DNA of 6,975 nucleotides from Mucilaginibacter sp. (GCA_019235595.1 JAFAKI010000370.1:1-6975), one strand, 5' to 3'; shown: positions 1 to 6,259, counted from the first letter of the stretch. Numbers and translations are program-made. Notes: generated by a model from the letters alone, not told the origin.

Positions 1-392
1 TATCGCTTGGCGTAGAGGATTATATTTTGAAGGATGAGCTGACCCCGATGATACTTTACAAGAGTATCCTGTATGCTGTGGAACGCAAGAAATCTGTGAG
101 GGCGCTGGAAGAGTTTGTGACGGAGCGACTGAACTACATCCACGAAATTGAGCTGCAAAACGAAAGGCTCCAGGAGATATCGTGGATACAATCACATATG
201 GTACGGGCGCCGCTTGCCAGGCTACTCGGACTAATTTCGTTAATCCGCGGTGCAAAAGATAATTCCGGTGAACTCCAATATATGATGAATTATATAGAAG
301 AGTCGGCCAACGAACTGGATCAGGTAGTAAAAGAAATTACCATGAGGACGATTGTCCCGGAAAGCGATCCGCTATTGAAACAAGCTATTTAA
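1..392 (+). CDS. Response regulator with C-terminal HisKA-like (DHp) domain, 5'-truncated by the window
   Basis: The reading frame is open from the left edge (first full codon at position 3), so the gene starts outside the window; 129 residues are visible. They open with SLGVEDYILKDEL, the end of a receiver (REC) domain, in which the lysine of YILK matches the conserved beta-5 lysine. The helix ending YAVERK is the usual last helix of such receivers. A coiled linker (NERLQEISWIQ) leads into a phosphoacceptor box SHMVRAPLARLLGL, with the histidine at codon 195-197, and then a second helix ending near residue 110. This is a two-helix DHp domain. No N, G1, F or G2 boxes follow and the protein stops cleanly at TAA, so there is no ATPase domain. 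From the family I infer that it accepts phosphate on the receiver and perhaps on the histidine as a relay or dimerisation module. The TTG at position 27 is internal to the domain and not a start. The histidine kinase 94 bp downstream on the same strand is a plausible partner. Confidence 0.85.
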   Translation, partial: SLGVEDYILKDELTPMILYKSILYAVERKKSVRALEEFVTERLNYIHEIELQNERLQEISWIQSHMVRAPLARLLGLISLIRGAKDNSGELQYMMNYIEESANELDQVVKEITMRTIVPESDPLLKQAI

Positions 393-486
393 TTTAACTG
401 GTGTATAAGATTTGTGTTGAAAAAAGTCGCCATCAGCGTTTGGCCGGGATTGGCGGCCAACCTGATAGGCGCGCTATTTTGTTGTA

Positions 487-1863
487 ATGACCGAACAACC
501 AGAACAATTTGAGCTACAAGCCACCCGTTACCGGGAGGAGACCCTAAAGCGATCGGATAGGCTGATGGATTATTTTCTTGCCTGTTATGGTCTCACAGGT
601 CTGGCTCTTGCTTTTTACTATAACACCTGGTCGGTTGCCCTGGGAGTAGGTGGCGGAGCTTTAGTGGTTTATTACGCAGTTAAAGCGCTGATGTCAGGGT
701 CAAATTTGTATCAGTATGTACTTAGTGCAGTGTTCGGGATATTTACCGCGCTGTTTATTTACCAGATGCATGGTTTGGTCGAGATGTATTTCTTTGCATT
801 TATCGGCAGCGCTATGCTGATCACCTACCAAAAGTGGGAACTGCAAATACCTCTGCTTGTGGTGATGAGTATTCACTATGCGGTGTTGGCCTATTTAAAT
901 AATACCGGGCATAGCTTGTACACTGCGCGCCCAGGCCAATTTACTGCGCAGACTTTTGTAATTCATATATTCCTGACAATGACCATCTTTTTTGTCTGTG
1001 GGTTATGGGCCTATCAGCTTAAACGATTTCAGGAAAAACTGATCAGGCAAACAATACTGATGGGGGAGTTAAAGCAGGAAGCCCAACTTTCGCAAGAGCG
1101 CCTGCAAAAAAAGCAGGCGTTGCAGCAGCTTAACGAGGAGCTGACTTTACGTGCAAAAGAATTGGCAAGGTCCAACGCGGAACTGGAGCAGTTTGCGTAC
1201 GTAGCGTCACACGATCTGCAGGAACCTTTGCGGATGGTGACGAGTTTCCTTACACAGTTTAAGCGGAAATATTATGATGTGGTGGATGAAAAGGGAAAGA
1301 ACTACCTGCGTTTTGCAATGGATGGAAGTCAGCACATGAAGCAAATCATCCATGACCTCCTCGAATATTCAAGAGTAGGACGGATAGAGGATAAGATGGA
1401 GCCAGTTGCTCTCAACGAGGTGGTAAACGACATCACCAATATTTATCGCAAGGAGATACAGGAAAAAAAGGTCATCATTCATTGCGAAGATCTCCCGGAA
1501 ATTAACGCACCAAAAGGAGCCATCCGGCAGGTGTTCCAAAACCTGATCGGCAACGGTATCAAATACCAGAAGCCCGAGAATGTTGCAGAGATCAACATAA
1601 GCTGTCGGGAAATAGTCGGCCATTATGAATTTTCCGTTAAGGACAATGGGATAGGAATCCGCCCGGAATATTTTGAACAGATTTTTATTGTTTTTAAAAG
1701 ACTTAATACCAAAACGCAATACCCCGGTACCGGAATGGGGCTAGCCATCACCAAAAAAATCGTGGAAAACCTGGGTGGAACGATTTACGTGGAATCTGTG
1801 ATGGGTAAGGGCAGTGTTTTTCGTTTTACGATTCCTAAGATGACGAGCGGGGGTGACGCCTGA
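487..1863 (+). CDS. Membrane sensor histidine kinase
   Basis: This is a 458-residue sensor kinase that should autophosphorylate on a histidine and pass the phosphate to a response regulator. After a short cytoplasmic tail there are about six hydrophobic segments (roughly residues 28-46, 49-66, 75-93, 98-113, 119-136 and 155-175) with short loops, so it probably senses within or near the membrane. A coiled coil follows (about 178-235). The DHp H-box is YVASHDLQEPLRMV, with the phosphoacceptor His at 242. The ATPase domain has the N-box QNLIGNGIKY (351-360), G1 DNGIGI (386-391), F-box around F403, and G2 GTGMGLAI (414-421), so it looks fully active. I do not recognise the membrane domain as a named sensor family; it resembles MASE-type modules only in layout. 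The ATG is the first possible start, because an in-frame TAG lies at 466. No Shine-Dalgarno is seen, which is usual in this phylum. The 94-bp gap before it (393-486) holds no convincing gene or terminator, so co-transcription with the receiver protein is likely. Its stop is 7 bp from the stop of the convergent gene. Confidence 0.93.
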   Translation: MTEQPEQFELQATRYREETLKRSDRLMDYFLACYGLTGLALAFYYNTWSVALGVGGGALVVYYAVKALMSGSNLYQYVLSAVFGIFTALFIYQMHGLVEMYFFAFIGSAMLITYQKWELQIPLLVVMSIHYAVLAYLNNTGHSLYTARPGQFTAQTFVIHIFLTMTIFFVCGLWAYQLKRFQEKLIRQTILMGELKQEAQLSQERLQKKQALQQLNEELTLRAKELARSNAELEQFAYVASHDLQEPLRMVTSFLTQFKRKYYDVVDEKGKNYLRFAMDGSQHMKQIIHDLLEYSRVGRIEDKMEPVALNEVVNDITNIYRKEIQEKKVIIHCEDLPEINAPKGAIRQVFQNLIGNGIKYQKPENVAEINISCREIVGHYEFSVKDNGIGIRPEYFEQIFIVFKRLNTKTQYPGTGMGLAITKKIVENLGGTIYVESVMGKGSVFRFTIPKMTSGGDA

Positions 1864-1870
1864 TCAACAT

Positions 1871-2383
1871 TTATTTGATAAGAATCGATCTCAATCTGTA
1901 GGTTCGTTGGCCTCTTTCTAAAAGTGTATTCAACTTGGTATCTGTAAAGAATTGACGTAAAAAGTCCCAACTGCTTGCATTTACACCGCTATTTCCATGG
2001 AGATGAACGTTGCGAACTATATTTAAGTTACCTACCAATTCCAGATTGATTTGAAACTTCCTCAAATCTTTCTTCCAGATAATAAACGGATAAGAGCCTA
2101 AAAAGTATGGCTTGACCTCTGGATGAACGGTCCACATGTTTTCTAACTCAGATTCCGAATAAGCAAAATATTCACTCTTTGTATTTCCTACTCCATAAAA
2201 GTCACTATGAAGGATATCTACCAACGAAGGCTTATTATAGCTACTATAGGTGGTTGCTGCGAAAGTGCAATACTGTGGGCTACGATTATTATGAACACTT
2301 GTACAAATCATGGCTTTATATTTATTATCATCCGCTAAAAAACTTAGAACGTCTCCCGGAGATAAAGATTGAACTTTAACCAT
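1871..2383 (-). CDS. Hypothetical protein, AT-rich gene of unknown function
   Basis: This codes for 170 residues with an ATG start. I do not recognise the family. The N-terminal part (about 7-30, SLSPGDVLSFLADDNKYKAM) has the look of a small beta-barrel beginning, like proteins that open with a 'pGDvf.f.l.d..y' strand (Imm26-type immunity proteins do this), but the match is too weak to assign. The middle is rich in Tyr and Ser (45-80). The C-terminal half contains VRNVHLHGNSGVNASSW (123-139) and a basic tail. No signal peptide or membrane helix is visible, so it is probably cytoplasmic. It converges on the kinase gene with a 7-bp gap and no terminator between. Two 60-base lines counted by hand inside it are 35% G+C and a third is 42%, against 50% for a line in the kinase, which suggests separate ancestry. 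A candidate promoter lies about 35 bp upstream. It is likely a real gene, because the frame fills the gap between neighbours and no competing frame encodes a recognisable protein. Confidence 0.72.
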   Translation of the reverse strand: MVKVQSLSPGDVLSFLADDNKYKAMICTSVHNNRSPQYCTFAATTYSSYNKPSLVDILHSDFYGVGNTKSEYFAYSESELENMWTVHPEVKPYFLGSYPFIIWKKDLRKFQINLELVGNLNIVRNVHLHGNSGVNASSWDFLRQFFTDTKLNTLLERGQRTYRLRSILIK

Positions 2384-2418
2384 TGTATTGAATTATGAAA
2401 TATTCATGTGAGCAATTT

Positions 2419-2426
2419 CAAATTTA
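2419..2426 (-). promoter_or_regulatory. Candidate Bacteroidetes -7 element for the minus-strand gene
   Basis: Read on the minus strand this is TAAATTTG, an exact fit to the Bacteroidetes -7 consensus TAnnTTTG. It would start transcription near 2412, giving a leader of about 30 nt before the ATG at 2383. No TTTG -33 element is found at the expected 19-21 bp spacing, so the call rests on one box only. Confidence 0.4.
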
Positions 2427-2601
2427 TAATTTTTCCCTATCTGGCGCGAATTCGCAACGGCGGATTTTGGCTTGAATGAATCTGGCTCAATAAAAACCAA
2501 TCGGTATTTTATTCGTCGAAAAAATCACCTTTTAGCGTTATTTGGCCTGATATTCAGTTATTTCTTTACATCCAGTCGACAATTTTTTGGGCGTTTGTGT
2601 G

Positions 2602-2609
2602 TATCTTTG
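2602..2609 (+). promoter_or_regulatory. Candidate -7 element for the sigma factor gene
   Basis: TATCTTTG matches the consensus TAnnTTTG exactly. The predicted start near 2616 gives a leader of about 130 nt to the ATG at 2745. A TTGG at 2587-2590 is only 12 bp upstream, too close for a standard -33 box, so the upstream half of the promoter is not supported. Confidence 0.45.
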
Positions 2610-2744
2610 TGCGTTGAAGATTTGTAGCGTTTCCTTTCATTTGACCGCATCAGCTTTTAGCTATTTCGCTTTTTTAAGCAATCATTACTCGCGCATTTTA
2701 AGGTCCACGATCTTTAGCATTCACTAAGAAAGGTATTTTGATAA

Positions 2745-3604
2745 ATGAGACAACTTAAAATAAGTCAGTCGATCACTAACCGTGAGTCTGCGTCATTGCA
2801 ACAGTATTTATCGGATATTGCGAAGATACCGATGGTAACAGCGCAGGAGGAAGTGATCTTAACGCAAAAAATAAAACAGGGCGACCAGGGAGCTTTGGAA
2901 CGCCTTACCAGCGCAAACTTACGATTCGTAGTTTCTGTTGCGAAACAATACGAAAGCTCAGGGCTTACTCTTGGCGATCTTATTAATGAGGGCAATTTAG
3001 GACTAATCAAAGCTGCAAAACGTTTTGATGAAACCAAAGGGTTCAAATTTATTTCTTATGCTGTTTGGTGGATCAGGCAATCCATTCTTCAGGCTATTAC
3101 CGATCATGCCAGATTGGTTCGCCTGCCGGCAAATAAAGTGGGCGACCTGAGCAAAATAAGCAAGGCATCGTCCGAATTGGAGCAGCATCTGGAAAGAGCA
3201 GCGACGGTAGAAGAAATTGCCGAAATTCTGGAAGTAACCGTTGAAAAGGTAGCGGGAACGCTCGCCAGCGCAAGCAGGCATGTATCTGTCGACGCGCCAT
3301 TCAATAGCGAGGAAGAAAACACGCTGTTAGATGTGCTGCAAAACCCTGAAGCAAGCACAGACAAGTATATAATGGACGATTCATTGAGAACCGAAATCTC
3401 GCGGAGTCTTAAGATGCTTGAAAAGAGGGACAGGGAAATTGTCGAACTATTTTTGGTTTGAGCGGCTCGCAGCCCTTAAGCCTTGAGGAGATCGGCGAAA
3501 AATTCAACCTGACCAGGGAACGAGTTAGGCAGATAAAGGATAAAGCTTTAATGAGACTAAGGCATAGTGATAGAGCTTATAGGGAATTGAAGAGTTATTT
3601 GTAA
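2745..3604 (+). pseudogene. rpoD: RpoD-like sigma-70 factor, frameshifted before region 4.2
   Basis: This encodes a group 1/2 sigma-70 factor, the RNA polymerase subunit that recognises promoters. The intact frame gives 238 residues: region 1.2 (about 14-50), region 2 with RFVVSVAKQY, DLINEGNLGLIKAAKRFD and the -10-recognition stretch FISYAVWWIRQSI (about 60-120), region 3 (about 125-200) and the start of region 4 (KRDREIVELF). It then stops at TGA 3459-3461. In the -1 frame the family sequence resumes at once: FGLSGSQPLSLEEIGEKF, then NLTRERVRQIKDKALMRLRH, ending LKSYL at TAA 3602-3604. Restoring one T in the run at 3450-3454 gives 286 residues, the usual Bacteroidetes RpoD length. As sequenced, the product lacks the -35-recognition helix-turn-helix. 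The start is supported by the conserved MRQLKI opening and an AAGAAAGG 11 bp upstream. Residues such as VRLPANKVGDL differ from the usual VRLPLNKVGSL type, so this is probably an extra paralogue and not the sole housekeeping sigma. The shift could be a sequencing error, a real recent mutation or, least likely, recoding. Confidence 0.85.
3450..3454 (+). other. Frameshift site: T5 where T6 is expected
   Basis: The codons CTA TTT TTG GTT TGA span this run. Adding one T gives CTA TTT TTT GGT TTG AGC, which encodes the family's LFFGLS and joins both halves of the sigma factor. One missing base in a homopolymer is therefore the simplest explanation of the break. The downstream 50 codons show no other damage. 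Confidence 0.85.
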
Positions 3605-3629
3605 ATTCATAAATAGGGTTAAATTAACG

Positions 3630-3660
3630 AAAGCCTTTAGCTTAAAGCTGAAGGCTTTTT
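3630..3660 (+). terminator. Intrinsic terminator after the sigma factor gene
   Basis: A 12-bp stem (AAAGCCTTTAGC with GCTGAAGGCTTT, one T-G wobble) closes a TTAAA loop, and its 3' arm runs into TTTTT. It starts 25 bp after the TAA at 3604. Its place after the restored end, not after the premature stop, supports 3604 as the true gene end. Confidence 0.85.
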
Positions 3661-3750
3661 GCTTACTAAACCTCTGGGTTTAATCATGGTCGTTACGCCC
3701 TCGATCTGTTCATTTAAACGAGATATGTCTGTTGCATTTTTTTAATAAAC

Positions 3751-3782
3751 TTTGCGGAATTCGATTTAAATCCTTAGGTTTA
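3751..3782 (+). promoter_or_regulatory. Promoter for the secreted-paralogue operon
   Basis: TTTG at 3751-3754 and TAGGTTTA at 3775-3782 are separated by 20 bp. This fits the Bacteroidetes -33 TTTG and -7 TAnnTTTG arrangement with one mismatch at the last base. Transcription would start near 3789, about 24 nt before the ATG at 3813. Confidence 0.5.
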
Positions 3783-3812
3783 ATATGTTGATAGCAACGT
3801 AATTGTGATATC

Positions 3813-4571
3813 ATGAAACGCACCTTATACTTTTCCTGTTTTTTTATTGGGGTCATTTTTGTTCACAACGCTTCTGCGCAGAGTCTTTTTAAAAAGCTCA
3901 AGGATAAGGTGAGCAATACCGTCAATAACGCTGTTGATAAAAAGACCGATAACAGCACTACCACATCTTCTTCCGGTAAACCGGTTAACAAGGGAGGCGC
4001 AGGCTTGAGCAATACGCCCCCGCCAGATGTAAAAGCTGAAATGGCAGACGCTGAATCGGCCCATGCGGCGAAGAAATACAGCGATTCCCGTTATGCTCTG
4101 CAGCAGGCACTGATGGGTGTGGAGATACAATTGGGCAATCAAATTCTGAAGTCATTGCCAGCAACCAGCGATGGGCTGGATGCGGACGTGACTAAGGATG
4201 TGGTGATGAGCACCCAGTGGGGCTGGAGCAACCTGAGCATCCAGCGGATATGGAAAAATAAGGGCGACAAGCAGCTGACCATGACCATTGGTAATGCGGG
4301 CGTTTATGCCGGATTAGCAGCGATTTATTTCACCAATGCCACCATGGTGGAGACCAACAATAACAAGCAGAATTTTAAGCAGATCAAGGTCAAAGGCAAC
4401 AAGGCCATAATCCAATATGAAAATAGTACCGGTTATACGCTGATCGTATCGCTGGGCCAATCTTCTATGATTGTTTGGGAGTGTATCAATTTTGCCAACG
4501 AACAGGAAGTGATGAACACCGCTAATTCATTTGATATAGATGGTATAAAAAAGATGCTTGGGGAACAATAA
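3813..4571 (+). CDS. Secreted protein, paralogue A of a tandem pair
   Basis: This is a 252-residue exported protein of unknown function. The N-terminus is a classical signal peptide (MKRT, then a hydrophobic core to about residue 18), with cleavage likely at ASA|QS (22/23). Next comes a basic amphipathic stretch SLFKKLKDKVSNTVNNAVDKK (24-44), a pattern common at the start of exported Bacteroidetes proteins, then a Ser/Thr/Gly/Pro-rich linker (48-72). The folded part begins with a helical segment (about 78-116) containing AKKYSDSRYALQQAL and ILKSLP, then a region rich in beta strands to the end. That part aligns with the next gene: YALQQAL/FALQQAM, VEIQLGNQILKSLP/VDLTIGKEVLKLLP, and the IKVKGNKAIIQYE/VKVQGYKARLEKE strand. 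It has no lipobox, so it is periplasmic or released. It lies 2 bp before its paralogue, with a good promoter upstream. No enzyme motif is seen. Confidence 0.85.
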   Translation: MKRTLYFSCFFIGVIFVHNASAQSLFKKLKDKVSNTVNNAVDKKTDNSTTTSSSGKPVNKGGAGLSNTPPPDVKAEMADAESAHAAKKYSDSRYALQQALMGVEIQLGNQILKSLPATSDGLDADVTKDVVMSTQWGWSNLSIQRIWKNKGDKQLTMTIGNAGVYAGLAAIYFTNATMVETNNNKQNFKQIKVKGNKAIIQYENSTGYTLIVSLGQSSMIVWECINFANEQEVMNTANSFDIDGIKKMLGEQ

Positions 4572-4573
4572 TT

Positions 4574-5170
4574 ATGAAAGCTTTTATCTTTTTGATCGCA
4601 ACAATAGTCATGACAAACGTTTGCCAGGCGCAGGATTTCAATAAGGCGATGGCTACCGCGAAAACTGCCTACAGTGCGGGCAAGCTGGAAGACGCACATT
4701 TTGCTTTGCAGCAGGCCATGCAGGAAGTGGACCTGACCATAGGTAAAGAAGTGCTGAAGCTGCTGCCACCTAAGCTCGGCGCAATGCAAAGCACTGCCAA
4801 GGATGACAACGTTTCGTCTAATGTCGGTTTCGTAGGCGCAACGATACATCGTACCTATGCTCAGACCAAGCAAAGTGCCGATATAACAATTATTGATAAT
4901 TCCCCACTGATTGCTATGACCAATGCAGTATTAAATACGCCGATGCTCGGGATGATGAGCAACGGCAAGTATAAAATAGTGAAGGTGCAGGGTTATAAAG
5001 CAAGACTGGAGAAAGAGACCGGAAGCACCAGCGATAAAAGCAGCTATGAACTGCAGATACCCCTGGGAAGCGCGCTGTTTACTTTTAAAGTGACCGATTG
5101 TACTGATTCGCAGATAATGGAACTGGCCGATGCCATCCCTTTACAACAAATAGCTAAACTGATTGACTGA
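4574..5170 (+). CDS. Secreted protein, paralogue B of a tandem pair
   Basis: This is a 198-residue exported protein of unknown function. The signal peptide (MKAF plus a hydrophobic core) likely ends at CQA|QD (19/20). The Cys at 17 is not in a lipobox context, so it is not a lipoprotein. The mature protein starts with a helical pair resembling a TPR-like hairpin (AKTAYSAGKLEDAHFALQQA, 29-48, then DLTIGKEVLKLLP, 53-65), and continues into a beta-rich domain with KYKIVKVQGYKARLEKE (132-148) and a final ELADAIPLQQIAKL helix. It shares the core of the preceding gene but lacks that gene's basic segment and Ser/Thr linker. Only 2 bp separate the genes, so they are co-transcribed and probably translationally coupled, suggesting that the proteins work together. 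A strong terminator follows 11 bp after the stop. Confidence 0.85.
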   Translation: MKAFIFLIATIVMTNVCQAQDFNKAMATAKTAYSAGKLEDAHFALQQAMQEVDLTIGKEVLKLLPPKLGAMQSTAKDDNVSSNVGFVGATIHRTYAQTKQSADITIIDNSPLIAMTNAVLNTPMLGMMSNGKYKIVKVQGYKARLEKETGSTSDKSSYELQIPLGSALFTFKVTDCTDSQIMELADAIPLQQIAKLID

Positions 5171-5181
5171 TCTGTCTTAAC

Positions 5182-5224
5182 CCTGCCGGTTCAAGCTACA
5201 CGCTTGAACCGGCAGGCACTTTTT
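5182..5224 (+). terminator. Intrinsic terminator of the secreted-paralogue operon
   Basis: This is a perfect 15-bp stem (CCTGCCGGTTCAAGC with GCTTGAACCGGCAGG) around the loop TACAC. It is followed by CAC and a T-rich tail that begins TTTTT and continues TATTTTTTT. It lies between convergent genes. The minus-strand side has no T tract, so it is convincing only for plus-strand transcripts. Confidence 0.88.
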
Positions 5225-6110
5225 ATATTTTTTTAACCTGCGCATAGGCCCTAACCGGGAAAGTACCGGCACCCTTTATTTTCGGAGGGACCGCATTAAA
5301 TAAATAACCGCTTTCCGGCAGTTTGTCGAGGTTGCACAAATGTTCAACGATAAGAATACCGGCGCCTAATAGCGTGGTATGAACGGGCCGTGTTTTTTTG
5401 CTGGTATTGTCAATATTATGGCTGTCAATGCCGACGAGTTTGACCTGGCAATCCTTTAAATATTCCGCAGCTTCGGCTGTTAGGTAAGGATGTCCTTCAT
5501 AATACTGCGGGGTGTTCCAATGCTTCGCCCATCCTGTAAAAACAATAATCGTTTTGTTCCTGATCTCTTTTCCGATAAAATACTCTTTGCCAATTGCTAT
5601 TGCGTTTTCTGCATTGATCGTAATTGCTTCGAGTTCTGCAAATTGTTCCAGGTCAACTTCTGAGAGGTCTTTTCCATCTTCAAAGCGATGGAACGGGCAG
5701 TCAATATAAGTACCGGTATTGGTCACCATATTTATTCTGCCTATCTGAAACGTTGTGCCCTCTTCATAATTTGCTTTGGACTGCTCCCTGCTGAGATAGT
5801 CACAAATTATTGGGGCAGGTAAACCCCTATAAGTTACCAAACCGTCAAATATAACATGGCTGAGGTCGATCAACCCTTCGCCAACGGAAGTATTAACCGG
5901 CTTCCGCTTATGCGGCTCCTTGATATAATATTTATTAAGGATGGCCACTTTGCCCACCATCAGCAATTGCATGTCCTGAACGATATAATCTGCCAGTTGC
6001 TGGTCTGAGATCGTTTCGCCATCCATATCCAAACGGAAATCCTGACCTTGCATGCCCCCGCCATTTGTAAAACTCAGATCGAAATCAAATACAACTCTTT
6101 TTTCTGCCAT
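5223..6110 (-). CDS. Cyclase/kynurenine-formamidase-family metal-dependent hydrolase with N-terminal extension
   Basis: This is a 295-residue protein of the 'putative cyclase' superfamily (kynurenine formamidase KynB, isatin hydrolase), which hydrolyses amide or lactam-type bonds with bound metal. The core (about 79-295) shows LIDLSHVIFDG (80-90), NTGTYIDCPFHRFEDG (131-146), VGIDSHNID (226-234), RPVHTTLLGAGILIVEHL (241-258) and KGAGTFPVRAYA (279-290). H244 and E256 keep the 12-residue spacing of the KynB His/Glu pair. The family motif HxGTHxDxPxH reads NTGTYIDCPFH here, so the first two histidines are Asn131 and Tyr135, while Asp137 and His141 remain. This appears to be a natural subfamily, but the substrate is unknown. 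Residues 1-75 form an extra domain (FDFDLSFTNGGGMQGQDFRLD, then ADYIVQDMQLLMVGKVAILNK) absent from the roughly 210-residue enzymes. I chose the ATG at 6110 over a TTG at 6140, which would add ten hydrophobic residues. No signal peptide remains, so it is cytoplasmic. It appears to be a single-gene unit. Confidence 0.85.
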   Translation of the reverse strand: MAEKRVVFDFDLSFTNGGGMQGQDFRLDMDGETISDQQLADYIVQDMQLLMVGKVAILNKYYIKEPHKRKPVNTSVGEGLIDLSHVIFDGLVTYRGLPAPIICDYLSREQSKANYEEGTTFQIGRINMVTNTGTYIDCPFHRFEDGKDLSEVDLEQFAELEAITINAENAIAIGKEYFIGKEIRNKTIIVFTGWAKHWNTPQYYEGHPYLTAEAAEYLKDCQVKLVGIDSHNIDNTSKKTRPVHTTLLGAGILIVEHLCNLDKLPESGYLFNAVPPKIKGAGTFPVRAYAQVKKI

Positions 6111-6150
6111 TTTTATTAAGATTAATAGACAAAGAAACAATTAAGTTTCC

Positions 6151-6176
6151 GCCGGTTCAAGTGTGTCGCCTGGACC
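6151..6176. repeat. Imperfect copy of the terminator hairpin at 5185-5210
   Basis: GCCGGTTCAAG is identical to 5185-5195 and opens a 26-bp block that matches at 19 of 26 positions. The loop (TGTGT against CTACA) accounts for five of the seven differences. The arms can still pair with one wobble and one mismatch. The two copies bracket the cyclase gene. It might be a dispersed palindromic element or chance similarity of hairpins. Confidence 0.4.
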
Positions 6177-6228
6177 TAAATGGTTGTCAGTGTCCCACCG
6201 GCACTTATAAATGTTCTGGCTCAGGGCA

Positions 6229-6259
6229 AAAACACCCTTAAAATACCGTGAAAACACCC
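6229..6259 (+). promoter_or_regulatory. Three 9-bp direct repeats with 11-bp period, likely regulator binding site
   Basis: AAAACACCC (6229-6237), AAAATACCG (6240-6248) and AAAACACCC (6251-6259) lie in the same direction with exactly 2 bp between each, so all three face the same side of the helix. They end 54 bp before the ATG at 6314. A weak hairpin (CCCCC at 6257-6261 with GGGGG at 6274-6278) and a partial -7 box TAGATTTA (6284-6291) follow. The arrangement suggests cooperative binding of a transcription factor controlling the downstream pair; the factor is unknown. Confidence 0.5.

Larger units (their letters stand above)
2384..2744. other. Divergent intergenic region, no gene seen
   Basis: These 361 bases separate the minus-strand hypothetical gene from the sigma factor gene. 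I see no convincing ORF and no tRNA or CRISPR repeats. They contain a -7 box on each strand (2419-2426 minus, 2602-2609 plus), a perfect 10-bp palindrome GCGAATTCGC at 2446-2455, and a long T-rich stretch (about 2616-2700) that would form the leader of the sigma mRNA. Confidence 0.6.

Noticed and set aside
401..512. Short frames from GTG 401 and TTG 417 between the receiver protein and the kinase
   Set aside because: They encode about 28-31 residues, have non-ATG starts and no recognisable content, and they end at or inside the kinase start.
1369..1719. 116-codon frame opposite the histidine kinase
   Set aside because: It is the antisense shadow of the kinase DHp/ATPase region, whose protein-level motifs are unambiguous.
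2179..2379. 66-codon plus-strand frame inside the minus-strand hypothetical gene
   Set aside because: It is an antisense shadow with a low-complexity Tyr-rich product and no promoter in its direction.
3003..3364. Three minus-strand frames opposite the sigma gene
   Set aside because: They are antisense shadows of regions 2-3 of a clearly recognised sigma factor.
3447..3461. Programmed -1 frameshifting in the sigma gene
   Set aside because: The heptamer A TTT TTG is not a good slippery site (the P-site tRNA would mispair on ATT) and only a tiny GGCT/AGCC hairpin follows, so a missing T is simpler.
4433..4873. 146-codon minus-strand frame across the junction of the two secreted genes
   Set aside because: It overlaps two well-supported signal-peptide proteins and has no recognisable features of its own.
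6111..6140. Upstream TTG start for the cyclase-family gene
   Set aside because: It would add ten hydrophobic residues before MAEKRV; the ATG at 6110 is a better start and the added stretch is too short for a real signal peptide.
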